Assembly (NCBI RefSeq): GCF_007860135.1
Contig: NZ_SJPV01000009.1
Location: forward strand, 124,001-188,000
Source of the DNA: Novipirellula artificiosorum
Lineage (GTDB): Bacteria > Planctomycetota > Planctomycetia > Pirellulales > Pirellulaceae
Length of the DNA: 64,000 bases
Direction of reading: 5' to 3'
Shown here in pieces: positions 19,354-27,906 of the stretch. Under the pieces are notes generated by a model. That model worked only from the letters and a program-made list of their open reading frames with translations, was not told where the DNA came from and did not search any database. Numbering within the stretch: position 1 is the stretch's first letter; each line of letters starts with the position of its first letter. Made by a program: the position numbers and the translations under genes.

Positions 19354-19983
19354 TCAGTCTTCTTCTTCGCCTTCCTTCGGACCACCCTTGCTAATCACGT
19401 CGGGCTCCACTGCGACATCACCGATTTCTGTTTCGGGCTCTTCGCTGCGAACCTCTTCAACATGCACGACAGGCGAATCCGCCGGAGTCATCAACTCGAC
19501 ACCCTCGGGCAACACCAAATCGGCTGCCGTCAAGGTGTCTCCGATCGCCAACTCGGTGACGTCAATCCTGAGGTTCTCAGGAATCCCACCTGCCGAGCAA
19601 CGAATATCCACATCGTGGCGATTCTCGATCAACACACCCCCTTCGCGGACCCCAACGGGCTCGCCATGGACCTGAATCATCACGGTCACTTCGACCTTTT
19701 CCGACAAATTGACTCGCATCAGGTCCATATGCAAAACATCAATCCCCAAGGGATCCCATTGCATATCGCACAGCATCGCCGTCTCTTTGACCGCCCCAGT
19801 TAGGGAAACGGTACGAGCACGATGGCGCAGCAGGGCCTTCACCTGGTCAAGAGAAACCGACAACGATTCCGTTTCTTGACCATGTCCGTACAAAACAGCG
19901 GGAACGCGTCCGCTCTGACGCAAACGCCGAGTGGCTCGCGAGCCCAATTGCTCTCGCTTCTCGACTTGCAATACGTCTGCCAT
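19354..19983 (-). CDS. rplY: 50S ribosomal protein L25, general stress (CTC) form
   Basis: 209 residues: an N-terminal L25 5S-rRNA-binding domain (EQLGSRATRRLRQSGRVPAVLYG) and a C-terminal TL5/CTC beta domain (VHGEPVGVREGGVLIENRHDVDIRC). The end is a highly acidic tail (EEPETEIGDV...GEEED). It is first in the rplY-pth-rpsF-ssb-rplI operon. The 290 bp upstream hold no gene that I recognise and probably contain the operon promoter. The two-domain form is the usual type outside gamma-proteobacteria. Confidence 0.95.
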   Translation of the reverse strand: MADVLQVEKREQLGSRATRRLRQSGRVPAVLYGHGQETESLSVSLDQVKALLRHRARTVSLTGAVKETAMLCDMQWDPLGIDVLHMDLMRVNLSEKVEVTVMIQVHGEPVGVREGGVLIENRHDVDIRCSAGGIPENLRIDVTELAIGDTLTAADLVLPEGVELMTPADSPVVHVEEVRSEEPETEIGDVAVEPDVISKGGPKEGEEED

Positions 19984-20274
19984 GGCTGGACTAACCTTCC
20001 AGTCAAATTGTGATTCGGTAATAAATTATTTCGAAAGCGAACTTGATTCGCATTTCTGACGCCGAACGCCGGCGCGATTTTCTCGGTTGAATGCATCCGC
20101 CAAAAGTTTCCAGCAACCGACGAAAGCGGCGCAGAAAATGCCTAGACGGGGATTTCCCCCAAGGGAAGCGGGGTAGTATGGCGGATTCGTTTCTTCACGC
20201 AAGCCCAAACAAGCACCGTTTTCCTGCCATTTTTGGCCTCGAGCTAGGCCCATGCCCGCAATTTCGACTCGGGA

Positions 20275-21486
20275 TCACTCACAGATCGCGGCGAACACCC
20301 GCCCCGCAGCCCTGCCGATCCACAGCGTAATCGGAATCGTCCCGCACGAGCGAAGCTGCTGGGACCACTTGGCTGGGTCATGCCCCGTCCCTCGAACCTT
20401 GATCACTTCGGGATAATAATCCCGATTCCGCAATTCCCGCCGCAGCTTCCGATGATCGCAGCCTCCTGCCCAAATCACCCGGCCCACAACCGCCATCACA
20501 TCTTCGCTCAACCTCCCTACCTCCGATGCTTCACAGGTCAAGAAGCCTGCGGGGCCGCCGAGCAGCGACAAGGCATGGACCTTCGCGAACGCGTCGGTCA
20601 AACCGGCTGCCCGGACCGATGCATCGGGATCCACCAAAACCGCTCCCGGCCCGCTGGCTTCGTGGCTTCGATCGTTCGCACCCTGCTGACGCTGATGGGC
20701 CGATAGCGAAAACGTTCGAAAGCTACCGTCCGCTCGAACCGAGACGGCCGAGCGTGTTCCCTCGACCTGCCCCGACCTCTCCACCGCCTCGCCGACCAAG
20801 ACCACCTGCTCTCGCACACGTCCCGACAACGAGATCCAACACCGGTGCGTTGCATCCGACATGGCCACCGGGACCTCTGCCGCGGGAGCCAATTTGATGA
20901 TCGCCGATACCGCTGGACGGGCCACTTGAAGGACCTGATCCAATCCAGGCTGATAGTCTTCCGGTCGCGTGGTTCTTTTCCCACCGCTGCGTCGATCCGG
21001 ATCGATGTGCACTCCGACGCCAGAAGGCAACGGTACCTCGGTGGCATCACCACATCGGACTTCCGCTTTCCCGAGGGGCCCGCGAGAGGCCATCTCCTGC
21101 AAGTTCGCTTCGGCAAACGTCGCCATCACGGGATCCAAGTCGATCGCGACCACGTCAGCACGGCTGGCCAATTGCATGGCATCCCCTCCGATGCCGCAAC
21201 ACAGGTCGTAAACCCTTTGCTGGCCGATCCAAGCAGATTTGATCTTCGCCACTTGCCACGCAGTGGCTTGTTGCAGCGACTTCTCCGTGACCCACCAAAC
21301 GCCATCGCCAAATTTCTGGCAAGCCTTTTTCTGTAGCGACGCGACGCTCAACAATTCGTTCACTCGGTCTTGCCCAAATTGCTTGCGCAACCGTTTCACC
21401 TCGGCCGGCGTCGGCGAGGCCCCCGCCCCCAACGACGACGCCAGCTCAGCAATGATGGCTCGATAGGTTTCGATCGATGCGGACAT
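20275..21486 (-). CDS. Class I SAM-dependent methyltransferase with C-terminal THUMP-like region
   Basis: 403 residues from ATG at 21486; a GTG at 21618 would add 44 residues lacking obvious fold. An N-terminal helical domain (about 1-80) is followed by the SAM-binding motif VYDLCCGIGGDAMQLA, then VVAIDLDPVM (motif II acidic residue) and VHIDPDRR (DP-type motif IV). The C-terminal third (HALSLLGGPAGFLTCEA, CDHRKLRRELRNRDYY, VKVRGTGHDPAKW) resembles the THUMP-like domain found after such methyltransferases. The probable substrate is RNA, but this is family inference. It is a single gene, divergent from the next one. Confidence 0.85.
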   Translation of the reverse strand: MSASIETYRAIIAELASSLGAGASPTPAEVKRLRKQFGQDRVNELLSVASLQKKACQKFGDGVWWVTEKSLQQATAWQVAKIKSAWIGQQRVYDLCCGIGGDAMQLASRADVVAIDLDPVMATFAEANLQEMASRGPLGKAEVRCGDATEVPLPSGVGVHIDPDRRSGGKRTTRPEDYQPGLDQVLQVARPAVSAIIKLAPAAEVPVAMSDATHRCWISLSGRVREQVVLVGEAVERSGQVEGTRSAVSVRADGSFRTFSLSAHQRQQGANDRSHEASGPGAVLVDPDASVRAAGLTDAFAKVHALSLLGGPAGFLTCEASEVGRLSEDVMAVVGRVIWAGGCDHRKLRRELRNRDYYPEVIKVRGTGHDPAKWSQQLRSCGTIPITLWIGRAAGRVFAAICE

Positions 21487-21636
21487 CTGCCCCTTTCGTG
21501 CTGCGGAGACGCCTGCGAACCGGTCGCAATCAGCGTCCTTGAAGCACCGATTAAAACGATCCTGCGTTTTCTCCGCAATGCTCAAGGGTGCCGACTTCAA
21601 TGAAACTCGCGGATGCACGAAAGTCGATAGCTAAAG

Positions 21637-22461
21637 ATGGACCCCTCCCCCCAATACCACGGTCGTGTCATGTCTCTGCTAACTCCGCTTCGAAACGCAG
21701 CGATTGTTGTCGTCCTTGTGGGCGGACCGTACGCTGCTTCGGAAACCGAGTTTGGCCGTGATGCGATCACGAAAATCAAGCAATCGTTTGCATCGAGTGA
21801 CGGATCCGATGGGCTAACATTAGCCAGCACTTCGTCTGGTACCCTGCATTCGCATTACGAGCTCGAACAACTGCGCCGTGCCGATCCGGATCGCTACCGC
21901 TACGACGGCGCAACCGCGCGACGACTCGGGGCACTTCCCTCGAACGAGGAAGAGGAACCCCAACTTGTCGGCAGCACCGTGCAAGACATCCGCGAAGTGC
22001 TCCGTTTTGACATCTCTCCGGACTGGGTCTTGCAGCGATTCTCGCGAGTCAGCACCGTGCTTGCCGATCTACACATGGAAGGCCTGAGAGTCCCAATTGT
22101 GACGGGCACTCGAGCGGACGATTTGGCGGGTACCCTAACGTACTACTTTGACCCCAACGGCAAAGTCCAGCGAGTCTCGATTCATGGATTCACCGGTGAC
22201 CCGAATCGAATCGCCGGCATCATGATCGGCTATTACGGACTCAAACGCGAACCCTCGCTTGAAGCCGGCGTCTTCACCCGTCGTTGGAACGGAACGCCGG
22301 TGCAATTCATGCGATTAACGCACGCACCGGTTGTCTACAGCGATGCGGTCCATCAAAAATTCACCGTTTTTGTCGAGCTGAACGAACCCAGTTTGGCATA
22401 CGGCATCAGCCCAGAGGCTCAGCGCATCGTCCAATCCGACCGCCACAGTGGACGCTGGTAA
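21637..22461 (+). CDS. Hypothetical secreted or anchored protein
   Basis: 274 residues. I do not recognise a characterised family. A second start at 21670 (MSLLTPLRNAAIVVVLVGG) would put a signal peptide or membrane anchor at the very N-terminus, which makes it likely. The mature part is soluble: an acidic stretch (LPSNEEEEPQ), then a mixed alpha/beta region ending in FTVFVELNEPSLAYGISPEAQ. A segment with DVLQRFSRVSTVLADLHMEGLRVP-like pattern and YYFDPNGKVQRVSIHGFTGD suggests a small beta domain. It resembles proteins seen in other planctomycetes, from memory only. It faces away from the methyltransferase gene. Confidence 0.75.
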   Translation: MDPSPQYHGRVMSLLTPLRNAAIVVVLVGGPYAASETEFGRDAITKIKQSFASSDGSDGLTLASTSSGTLHSHYELEQLRRADPDRYRYDGATARRLGALPSNEEEEPQLVGSTVQDIREVLRFDISPDWVLQRFSRVSTVLADLHMEGLRVPIVTGTRADDLAGTLTYYFDPNGKVQRVSIHGFTGDPNRIAGIMIGYYGLKREPSLEAGVFTRRWNGTPVQFMRLTHAPVVYSDAVHQKFTVFVELNEPSLAYGISPEAQRIVQSDRHSGRW

Positions 22462-22518
22462 GCCGCAGCTCGATCCGATGCACGAATCCACCTCTCAGCG
22501 GTCGAGCGAAAGCTCAGG

Positions 22519-22980
22519 CTACACCGCGTTGCGGTCCGACTTATCGTCGTTGCCGTCTTCCATTTCTTGAATGTAGCGACGCAGCCGCTCCAGTTCGTCT
22601 TCGGTCCCCTTCAGCTTCAGCATGTTTTCGACACGCTTCAGCAATTCGATCTTGTTGACCGGCTTGCTTAAAAAGTCATCGGTCCCCGCGGCGACGGCGC
22701 GCTCGATATCACCAAGCTCATTGAGCGCAGTGACCATCAAGACCATGACCCGACGGGTTGCCGGATCCTTTTTGATCTTCTCGCAAACCTCGAAACCACT
22801 CAATTTCGGCATCATCACATCGAGCAACACCAAGTCGGGTTGGAAGGAAGCGACCTTGTCCAACGTGTCTTGGCCATCAACCGAAGTTTCAAAGTCACAA
22901 TCGACCTTTGCCAAATACGCTTCGAGCAACTCGCGGTTGGCGACATTGTCATCAGCAATCAGAATGCGGTGCATGATCAT
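22519..22980 (-). CDS. Response regulator, receiver domain
   Basis: 153 residues. A CheY/PleD-type receiver domain fills residues 4-125: acidic pair in ILIADDN, phospho-acceptor Asp in DLVLLDVMMPKLSG, a Thr in MVTALNE, and the Lys in FLSKPVN. The C-terminal 30 residues form a charged helix (ELERLRRYIQEME) with an Asp-rich tail and no output domain. It would work by protein contact. Its cognate kinase is not adjacent. It lies 24 bp downstream of glyA on the same strand and may be co-transcribed with it. Confidence 0.93.
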   Translation of the reverse strand: MIMHRILIADDNVANRELLEAYLAKVDCDFETSVDGQDTLDKVASFQPDLVLLDVMMPKLSGFEVCEKIKKDPATRRVMVLMVTALNELGDIERAVAAGTDDFLSKPVNKIELLKRVENMLKLKGTEDELERLRRYIQEMEDGNDDKSDRNAV

Positions 22981-23004
22981 CTTTCCAAAGGGGAAATGCG
23001 GGGA

Positions 23005-24252
23005 CTAATTGCAACGTTCGGCAGGTACAGGGAAGCTTTTACAAAGCTCGCAGATCTCGCTGCGGATCGTTTGGTGCAGTGCCGAATCATCGGGATGGGA
23101 AAGCCCCTGATGAATCCAACCGCCCACGCGTTTCATTTCCTCGGTCCCCATGCCACGCGTGGTCAAAGCGGGCGTTCCAATACGAATGCCCGACGGATCC
23201 ATCGGCTTTCGTTCGTCAAACGGGATCATGTTCATATTGACCGTGATACCGCACTGGTCGAGCACCGCCTCGGCCTTCTTGCCACCCAACCCGAGTGCCG
23301 TTACATCGACCAACATCAAGTGGTTGTCGGTCCCACCACTGACCAGTGGCAAGCCGGCCGCGAGCAAGGTATCGGCCAGCGTCTTCGCGTTCTCGACCAC
23401 GGCTTTGCCGTACGCTTTGAACTCGGGCGTCATCGCCTCGGCAAAGCAGACCGCCTTGCCCGCGATCACGTGCATCAGCGGACCACCCTGTGTGCCTGGA
23501 AAAACATTGCGATTGACGAGTTTTAGATTTTCTTCCTTACACAGCACCAAACCACTCCGCGGCCCGCGAAGCGTTTTATGCGTCGTGGTGGTCACGTAAT
23601 CGGCATAGGGAACAGGGCTATTGTGCTGCCCCGACGCGACCAAACCGGCGTAGTGAGCCATATCGACCATCAATTTGGCCCCTACGTCGTTGGCAATTTC
23701 AGCGAATCGATCGTGCGGTATTTCACGAGGGTAAGCGCTTGCACCAGCAACGATCAACTTCGGCTTCTTTTCCCTTGCCAACTTCGCAATCTGATCGAAA
23801 TCAAGCCGATGGTTCTTGGGGTCCACCCCGTAAGAGTGGAAATGGTACAACCGGCCGCTGATGTTCAGCTTCATGCCGTGAGTCAAGTGGCCCCCTTGGG
23901 CCAAATCCAACCCTAAGACCGAGTCACCGACTTCCAGACACGACAAATACACGGCCGTGTTCGCCTGCGAACCACTATGCGGCTGGACATTCGCCGCTTC
24001 GGCGCCGAACAGCTTCTTCGCTCGTTCGATCGCCAACGTCTCGATGACGTCGACATGCTCGCAACCACCATAGTAACGGCGGCCTGGGTAACCTTCGGCA
24101 TACTTGTTGGTCAACACACTGCCAGCCGCCTGCATGATCGCGGGACTGGTGTAGTTCTCACTGGCAATCATCTCCAGCCCCTCCCGCTGGCGAGTTGCTT
24201 CGGCTTCGATGGCGGTCCAGATATCCGGATCCTGCTGCTGCAGAAAATTCAT
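23005..24252 (-). CDS. glyA: Serine hydroxymethyltransferase
   Basis: 415 residues from ATG at 24252, the normal length; the longer frame adds 54 unrelated residues. The PLP enzyme converts serine and tetrahydrofolate into glycine and 5,10-methylene-THF. Marks include MIASENYTSPA, NKYAEGYPGRRYYGGCEHVD, ANVQPHSGSQAN, DMAHYAGLVA, and TTTHKTLRGPRSG, where the Lys after TTTH binds PLP. A receiver-domain gene follows; a DUF4430 lipoprotein gene precedes it by 183 bp. Confidence 0.97.
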   Translation of the reverse strand: MNFLQQQDPDIWTAIEAEATRQREGLEMIASENYTSPAIMQAAGSVLTNKYAEGYPGRRYYGGCEHVDVIETLAIERAKKLFGAEAANVQPHSGSQANTAVYLSCLEVGDSVLGLDLAQGGHLTHGMKLNISGRLYHFHSYGVDPKNHRLDFDQIAKLAREKKPKLIVAGASAYPREIPHDRFAEIANDVGAKLMVDMAHYAGLVASGQHNSPVPYADYVTTTTHKTLRGPRSGLVLCKEENLKLVNRNVFPGTQGGPLMHVIAGKAVCFAEAMTPEFKAYGKAVVENAKTLADTLLAAGLPLVSGGTDNHLMLVDVTALGLGGKKAEAVLDQCGITVNMNMIPFDERKPMDPSGIRIGTPALTTRGMGTEEMKRVGGWIHQGLSHPDDSALHQTIRSEICELCKSFPVPAERCN

Positions 24253-24435
24253 TGGCTTCTTTATCGGTTTCGGAGTGCAAAAGGAATTGGACGCCAGGCT
24301 TTCGAACCGGACCACAGCATCGAGGCCGGAACGGTGAGCCGAAGCGGTACGGAGTAGCGGGCTGCGACCGACGGGCATTGTCGACGGGAATGGGAAACCC
24401 GTCAATGTCGCCAACTCGGGTTTCGTGAGTCCGGC

Positions 24436-24945
24436 TTATTCTGGCCCCACCAATTCATCCTCCGTCGATTCGGCTTCGCCCGAATTGAGCTCGCCCGAAT
24501 TGAGCTCGCCCGAATCCGGTTCCTTGCCCATGGTTTGGTCATAGGTTCCGTAGGTCCACGTCAACGTTGCAGGCGGGACCAACATCACGGACCCGATCCC
24601 TTTGTCGGCATACTCTCCATTGACCTTGTAGGTCCAACCTTCGCTGGCTTTCGTTTCTACGCCATCCATGCTGCTGACAAAGGCCGTCACACCCGAACCA
24701 TTGACCGTCACCGGAACCTCATCGATTGACTGCATCACGGATTCGACCGTGCTGCCGGGCAACACCCCTTGAACCACGATTTCCTTGCTGGAGTGCGGGG
24801 TCTGGATGATCACGGTGACGGCGGCGGCGTCCGCCGTCACCTCCAATGGGGGTCGTTCGGTAGCCGATCGGCCACAACCCGATAGAGAGAGCGTGACAGA
24901 CAAGGCCAACAGCGAGTGAGTCATTGAGGTGTTCATGCAAACCAT
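24436..24945 (-). CDS. DUF4430 lipoprotein
   Basis: 169 residues. The leader ends in a lipobox LSLSGC, so it is predicted to be a lipoprotein. The body resembles the DUF4430/transcobalamin C-terminal-like beta-grasp domain: VTVIIQTP...GSTVESVMQSI, GWTYKVNGEYADKGIGSV, and LTWTYG. The C-terminus carries a short repeated acidic tail (SGELNSGEL). It follows the 12-haem cytochrome gene by 65 bp on the same strand, so the two may be one operon and the protein may act at the cell surface with the cytochrome. Confidence 0.82.
   Translation of the reverse strand: MVCMNTSMTHSLLALSVTLSLSGCGRSATERPPLEVTADAAAVTVIIQTPHSSKEIVVQGVLPGSTVESVMQSIDEVPVTVNGSGVTAFVSSMDGVETKASEGWTYKVNGEYADKGIGSVMLVPPATLTWTYGTYDQTMGKEPDSGELNSGELNSGEAESTEDELVGPE
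24476..24520. repeat. 15-bp tandem repeat, about 3 copies
   Basis: Unit TCGCCCGAATTGAGC occurs twice exactly and once partly. It lies inside the DUF4430 gene and encodes the SGELN repeats of its acidic tail; slippage could change tail length. Confidence 0.75.
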
Positions 24946-25010
24946 GATAGCGACCCAGGCAACACGGTTCCAGGTTACCCGCGGCGGGAACAGGGCTCAG
25001 CCAGCGTCGG

Positions 25011-27506
25011 TCACGCTACCTTTCGCCGACGACGAAGGAACCATCCTGCCGCGAACAATCCGACCAAGGGCCCCCCGACCATCACGCCCGCTTGCAGCCA
25101 AGCACTCGACAACACGATTTTATTCACCAGCGAATCATGCTCCCCGGGTGTTTTGGGAATTTGCCCGGTGTACTCAGCAACGTGATGCAGCAAACTCACC
25201 GCCAACGATGCTTTGGGAATCTCTTTGTGACAAGCGATGCAGGTGCCTTCGCGACGGATCCGATTCAACTCCACCTGATTGAACGCTCGCGACAACTGAA
25301 AATGATGGCCGACCGTCGCCACTTGCTTTCCTTTCTCGTCCACGATCTGCGACCAATCGTGATCCAGATTTTCAATAGCCAACATTTGCGGCTGTGTCTT
25401 GTTCGGTAGAATCTCGCCATCGATCGTTTCCAGATCGACGTTGTGCTGCTCGTTCCACGGTCGCGTTGAGGTGATCCCCAACCCCAGCGCCTTGTCCGAG
25501 GCGTGGCATGACTCACAGGACCGCGCATTCTTGGTGGTCGTATGGGGCTGCGTCGGGCTCATGTCGATCGACAACTGGCCATCGGCCCCCGCACCTTCGC
25601 TGTCCGCTTCGGTTTTATAAATATGGTTTAGCAGCAGCGGCTTGCCATCCTGCCCAATCACCGTCACGGACACCTGACAGCCGGGGGCAAGAGGCGTGAC
25701 CCGACCTTCGCCATTGATTCCCAGCATCGGTTCTTCCCAGCGTTCATAGCTGCGTTGCTCGCTGACCTTACCAGGGATCACGGTGTCGTAGCCGCTTTCA
25801 CCGCGGTCGTTTCGCAACGCGTCCTGTTGGTGTGAGCGGCCGGCTGCGACCCAATCAAATCCCGACTTCGACTCTTCACACTCGGGACACTTGTCCGCTT
25901 GCGAAAAGTCAATTTTCACATGGCATCCATAACACTGCGGTGTCCAACTGGTATGGCAACTGTAACATTCCATTCGCTCCAAGTGCGATGCAACACTTTG
26001 CATCGCGACGCGCCCACGCTGGCTGATCTGGTCCTCTTCGAGCAATTTCTTCAACGGTTTCATCCGTATATCCGCACCCGCGGCGGTATAGACGACCACG
26101 TCGTCTCCGTCGCGAACGACATTCTCGTAGGGATTGCCACGAGCCGTGAGCAGGTAGCCATCAAGCTTGGCAAAATCCGTTCCTTGACGTGTGTGCGGGA
26201 GCGGATCGTCCGTCACGCCACGCATTGCACCCGAGGCAGGCGATTCGTCGAACTCGTCCATGAACCCTAGCGGTAATTCCCAAGGGTACTTGTCGGGCGT
26301 CCCGTGGCAATCGGAGCATTCGATCTGTACCGCAGCAAGGTTTGCAGCAGCCAAGAAACCATCGCCGTGCACGTCGAGTGACGTATGGCAATCTTGGCAC
26401 GTCATCCCCTTCTGGTAGTGCACATCCTGGTCCATCGCGATGTAGTGCTTTGTATGCAGCTTCGGTTGATCGCCGCCATCGGCGGCATAAGGTGACGTGA
26501 ACGGCGTTTCCATCAAACCCTGAAACGAAACACCAATTCGCTTGCCACGGTCGTGACACGTCGTGCAGGTCTCGACAGGAATGCCGCTGTAGGTTTTGTC
26601 GTGGACCGTCACCTTGGCCTCGCGAGTCCCTTGGATCGAATGCACCAACGCGTGGCCAGGTTGGTCGCTGGGAATCGATGGATCCGCCCCTTCATAGAAC
26701 CCCTCATTGCCGTAGGGAATGTGGCAGGAAGAGCATCCCATCCCACGATAGTCGCCTCGCGTTTGGCGACCTTTCACCGCGTGGTGACAACGCTGGCATT
26801 CCTGCCGGATGTAGGTGAACGCCGACAGCGATGGATCCTCGTTAAGCCGATCAAGCTCACTCGCCTTCAAGGCTTCCGGAAGCGCCTCGTGACGATCGAC
26901 AAACACATTGGGCTCTTTCCTCGAGAGCACCTGCATGTAGGCTCGATAGGCGTCGGTGCCAAGCCGTTGCGCCGGATCGTCCGGATTTTCAACAGCATAG
27001 TTCGCCCAAAGGTGCTGATAACTGGTCATCGATCCGAAGGCCCAACAAACGCCTTGGATCTTGCCAGCCTCGGTCATCATCAAACTATGCCATTGCACCC
27101 GGACTTGGTCCTGATGACATTGACCGCACGTTTCCGAATTGACCCAGGGGCTGCCCGGGTCAGGGAAAAAATCGTCACCCCCGTGAGCCTTTTCCTTATC
27201 CTTCGTCTCCGATGGATCGCCATGATGGCAAACAACGCATCCAGCCGGATCGTCCAATTCCTGACCAAGCGACATGATCTGGTTGAGCATTTCGGATCCG
27301 AATTCGCGAATCGGCTCGATTTCACCATGGCACGCCATGCACCCCGATTTGCTCGCCTCGGGAAAAAAGTCCACCAATCGACCACGGCCATCCGAATCGG
27401 CTCCTTGCAGCGACGAAACGTTCGTGTTTTCGTACAACAGATGAACCAAGAGGATCAGCAGTAACCAGCGCAAGGGGAAAAGACGACCAACGGAAGCGAT
27501 AGGCAT
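25011..27506 (-). CDS. Multihaem cytochrome c, 12 CXXCH motifs, membrane-anchored
   Basis: 831 residues. An N-terminal signal segment (LRWLLLILLVHLLYE) leads into a large extracytoplasmic domain with twelve haem c motifs: CMACH, CVVCH, CGQCH, CQRCH, CSSCH, CTTCH, CQDCH, CSDCH, CYSCH, CYGCH, CESCH and CIACH. A thirteenth site, CPECE, lacks the His. Near the end is one transmembrane helix (QAGVMVGGPLVGLFAAGWFL) followed by RRRRK, so the C-terminus is cytoplasmic. The first half resembles the tetrahaem/cytochrome c554-type fold by spacing only. It would move electrons in the periplasm; donor and acceptor are unknown. A DUF4430 lipoprotein gene follows by 65 bp. Confidence 0.93.
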   Translation of the reverse strand: MPIASVGRLFPLRWLLLILLVHLLYENTNVSSLQGADSDGRGRLVDFFPEASKSGCMACHGEIEPIREFGSEMLNQIMSLGQELDDPAGCVVCHHGDPSETKDKEKAHGGDDFFPDPGSPWVNSETCGQCHQDQVRVQWHSLMMTEAGKIQGVCWAFGSMTSYQHLWANYAVENPDDPAQRLGTDAYRAYMQVLSRKEPNVFVDRHEALPEALKASELDRLNEDPSLSAFTYIRQECQRCHHAVKGRQTRGDYRGMGCSSCHIPYGNEGFYEGADPSIPSDQPGHALVHSIQGTREAKVTVHDKTYSGIPVETCTTCHDRGKRIGVSFQGLMETPFTSPYAADGGDQPKLHTKHYIAMDQDVHYQKGMTCQDCHTSLDVHGDGFLAAANLAAVQIECSDCHGTPDKYPWELPLGFMDEFDESPASGAMRGVTDDPLPHTRQGTDFAKLDGYLLTARGNPYENVVRDGDDVVVYTAAGADIRMKPLKKLLEEDQISQRGRVAMQSVASHLERMECYSCHTSWTPQCYGCHVKIDFSQADKCPECEESKSGFDWVAAGRSHQQDALRNDRGESGYDTVIPGKVSEQRSYERWEEPMLGINGEGRVTPLAPGCQVSVTVIGQDGKPLLLNHIYKTEADSEGAGADGQLSIDMSPTQPHTTTKNARSCESCHASDKALGLGITSTRPWNEQHNVDLETIDGEILPNKTQPQMLAIENLDHDWSQIVDEKGKQVATVGHHFQLSRAFNQVELNRIRREGTCIACHKEIPKASLAVSLLHHVAEYTGQIPKTPGEHDSLVNKIVLSSAWLQAGVMVGGPLVGLFAAGWFLRRRRKVA

Positions 27507-27906
27507 AAGATCTGCTTTTGGAGTCAGAGGAGCAGACCTACTCTACCACCCTCACGCTGCCAACGGTGAAGGATTGCTCAGGGGACAAATGTTTTTTCGC
27601 AAGGAAACGGAACGTTTCCAGACCCCCGACGGCCGAACCGGTCGGGCTGTGCCATAAACTCAGATTGTGACACTACGCCACACCCTGATTGGGGTATTAT
27701 TGCGTCCACGTGGCTTGTTTATGCGACATGGGAACCCGCGATGTACGATATTCAACGTGTCGGACGAGGGCTGCCCCACCCAATTCGACGCAGAGACGGG
27801 TCTCGCGCTCGCGATTCACGTTTTGGACCTCGGGGGCACCGCGTGGTGAACCCCGTCGTACGGTAAGAACTCTTTTGCCTCTCGCCCAAACGACGCCCTC
27901 AAGCGA
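27507..27906. other. Intergenic region
   Basis: About 400 bp between the cytochrome gene (upstream side) and the Wzz-like gene's end. It holds a short palindrome GGAAACGGAACGTTTCC at 27604-27620. The reading frame at 27816-28050 on the minus strand stays open in an alternative frame of the Wzz-like gene; no separate gene is supported. Confidence 0.4.

Noticed and set aside
26553..27464. 303-codon plus-strand open frame
   Set aside because: Antisense to the multihaem cytochrome gene, whose haem motifs fix the coding strand.
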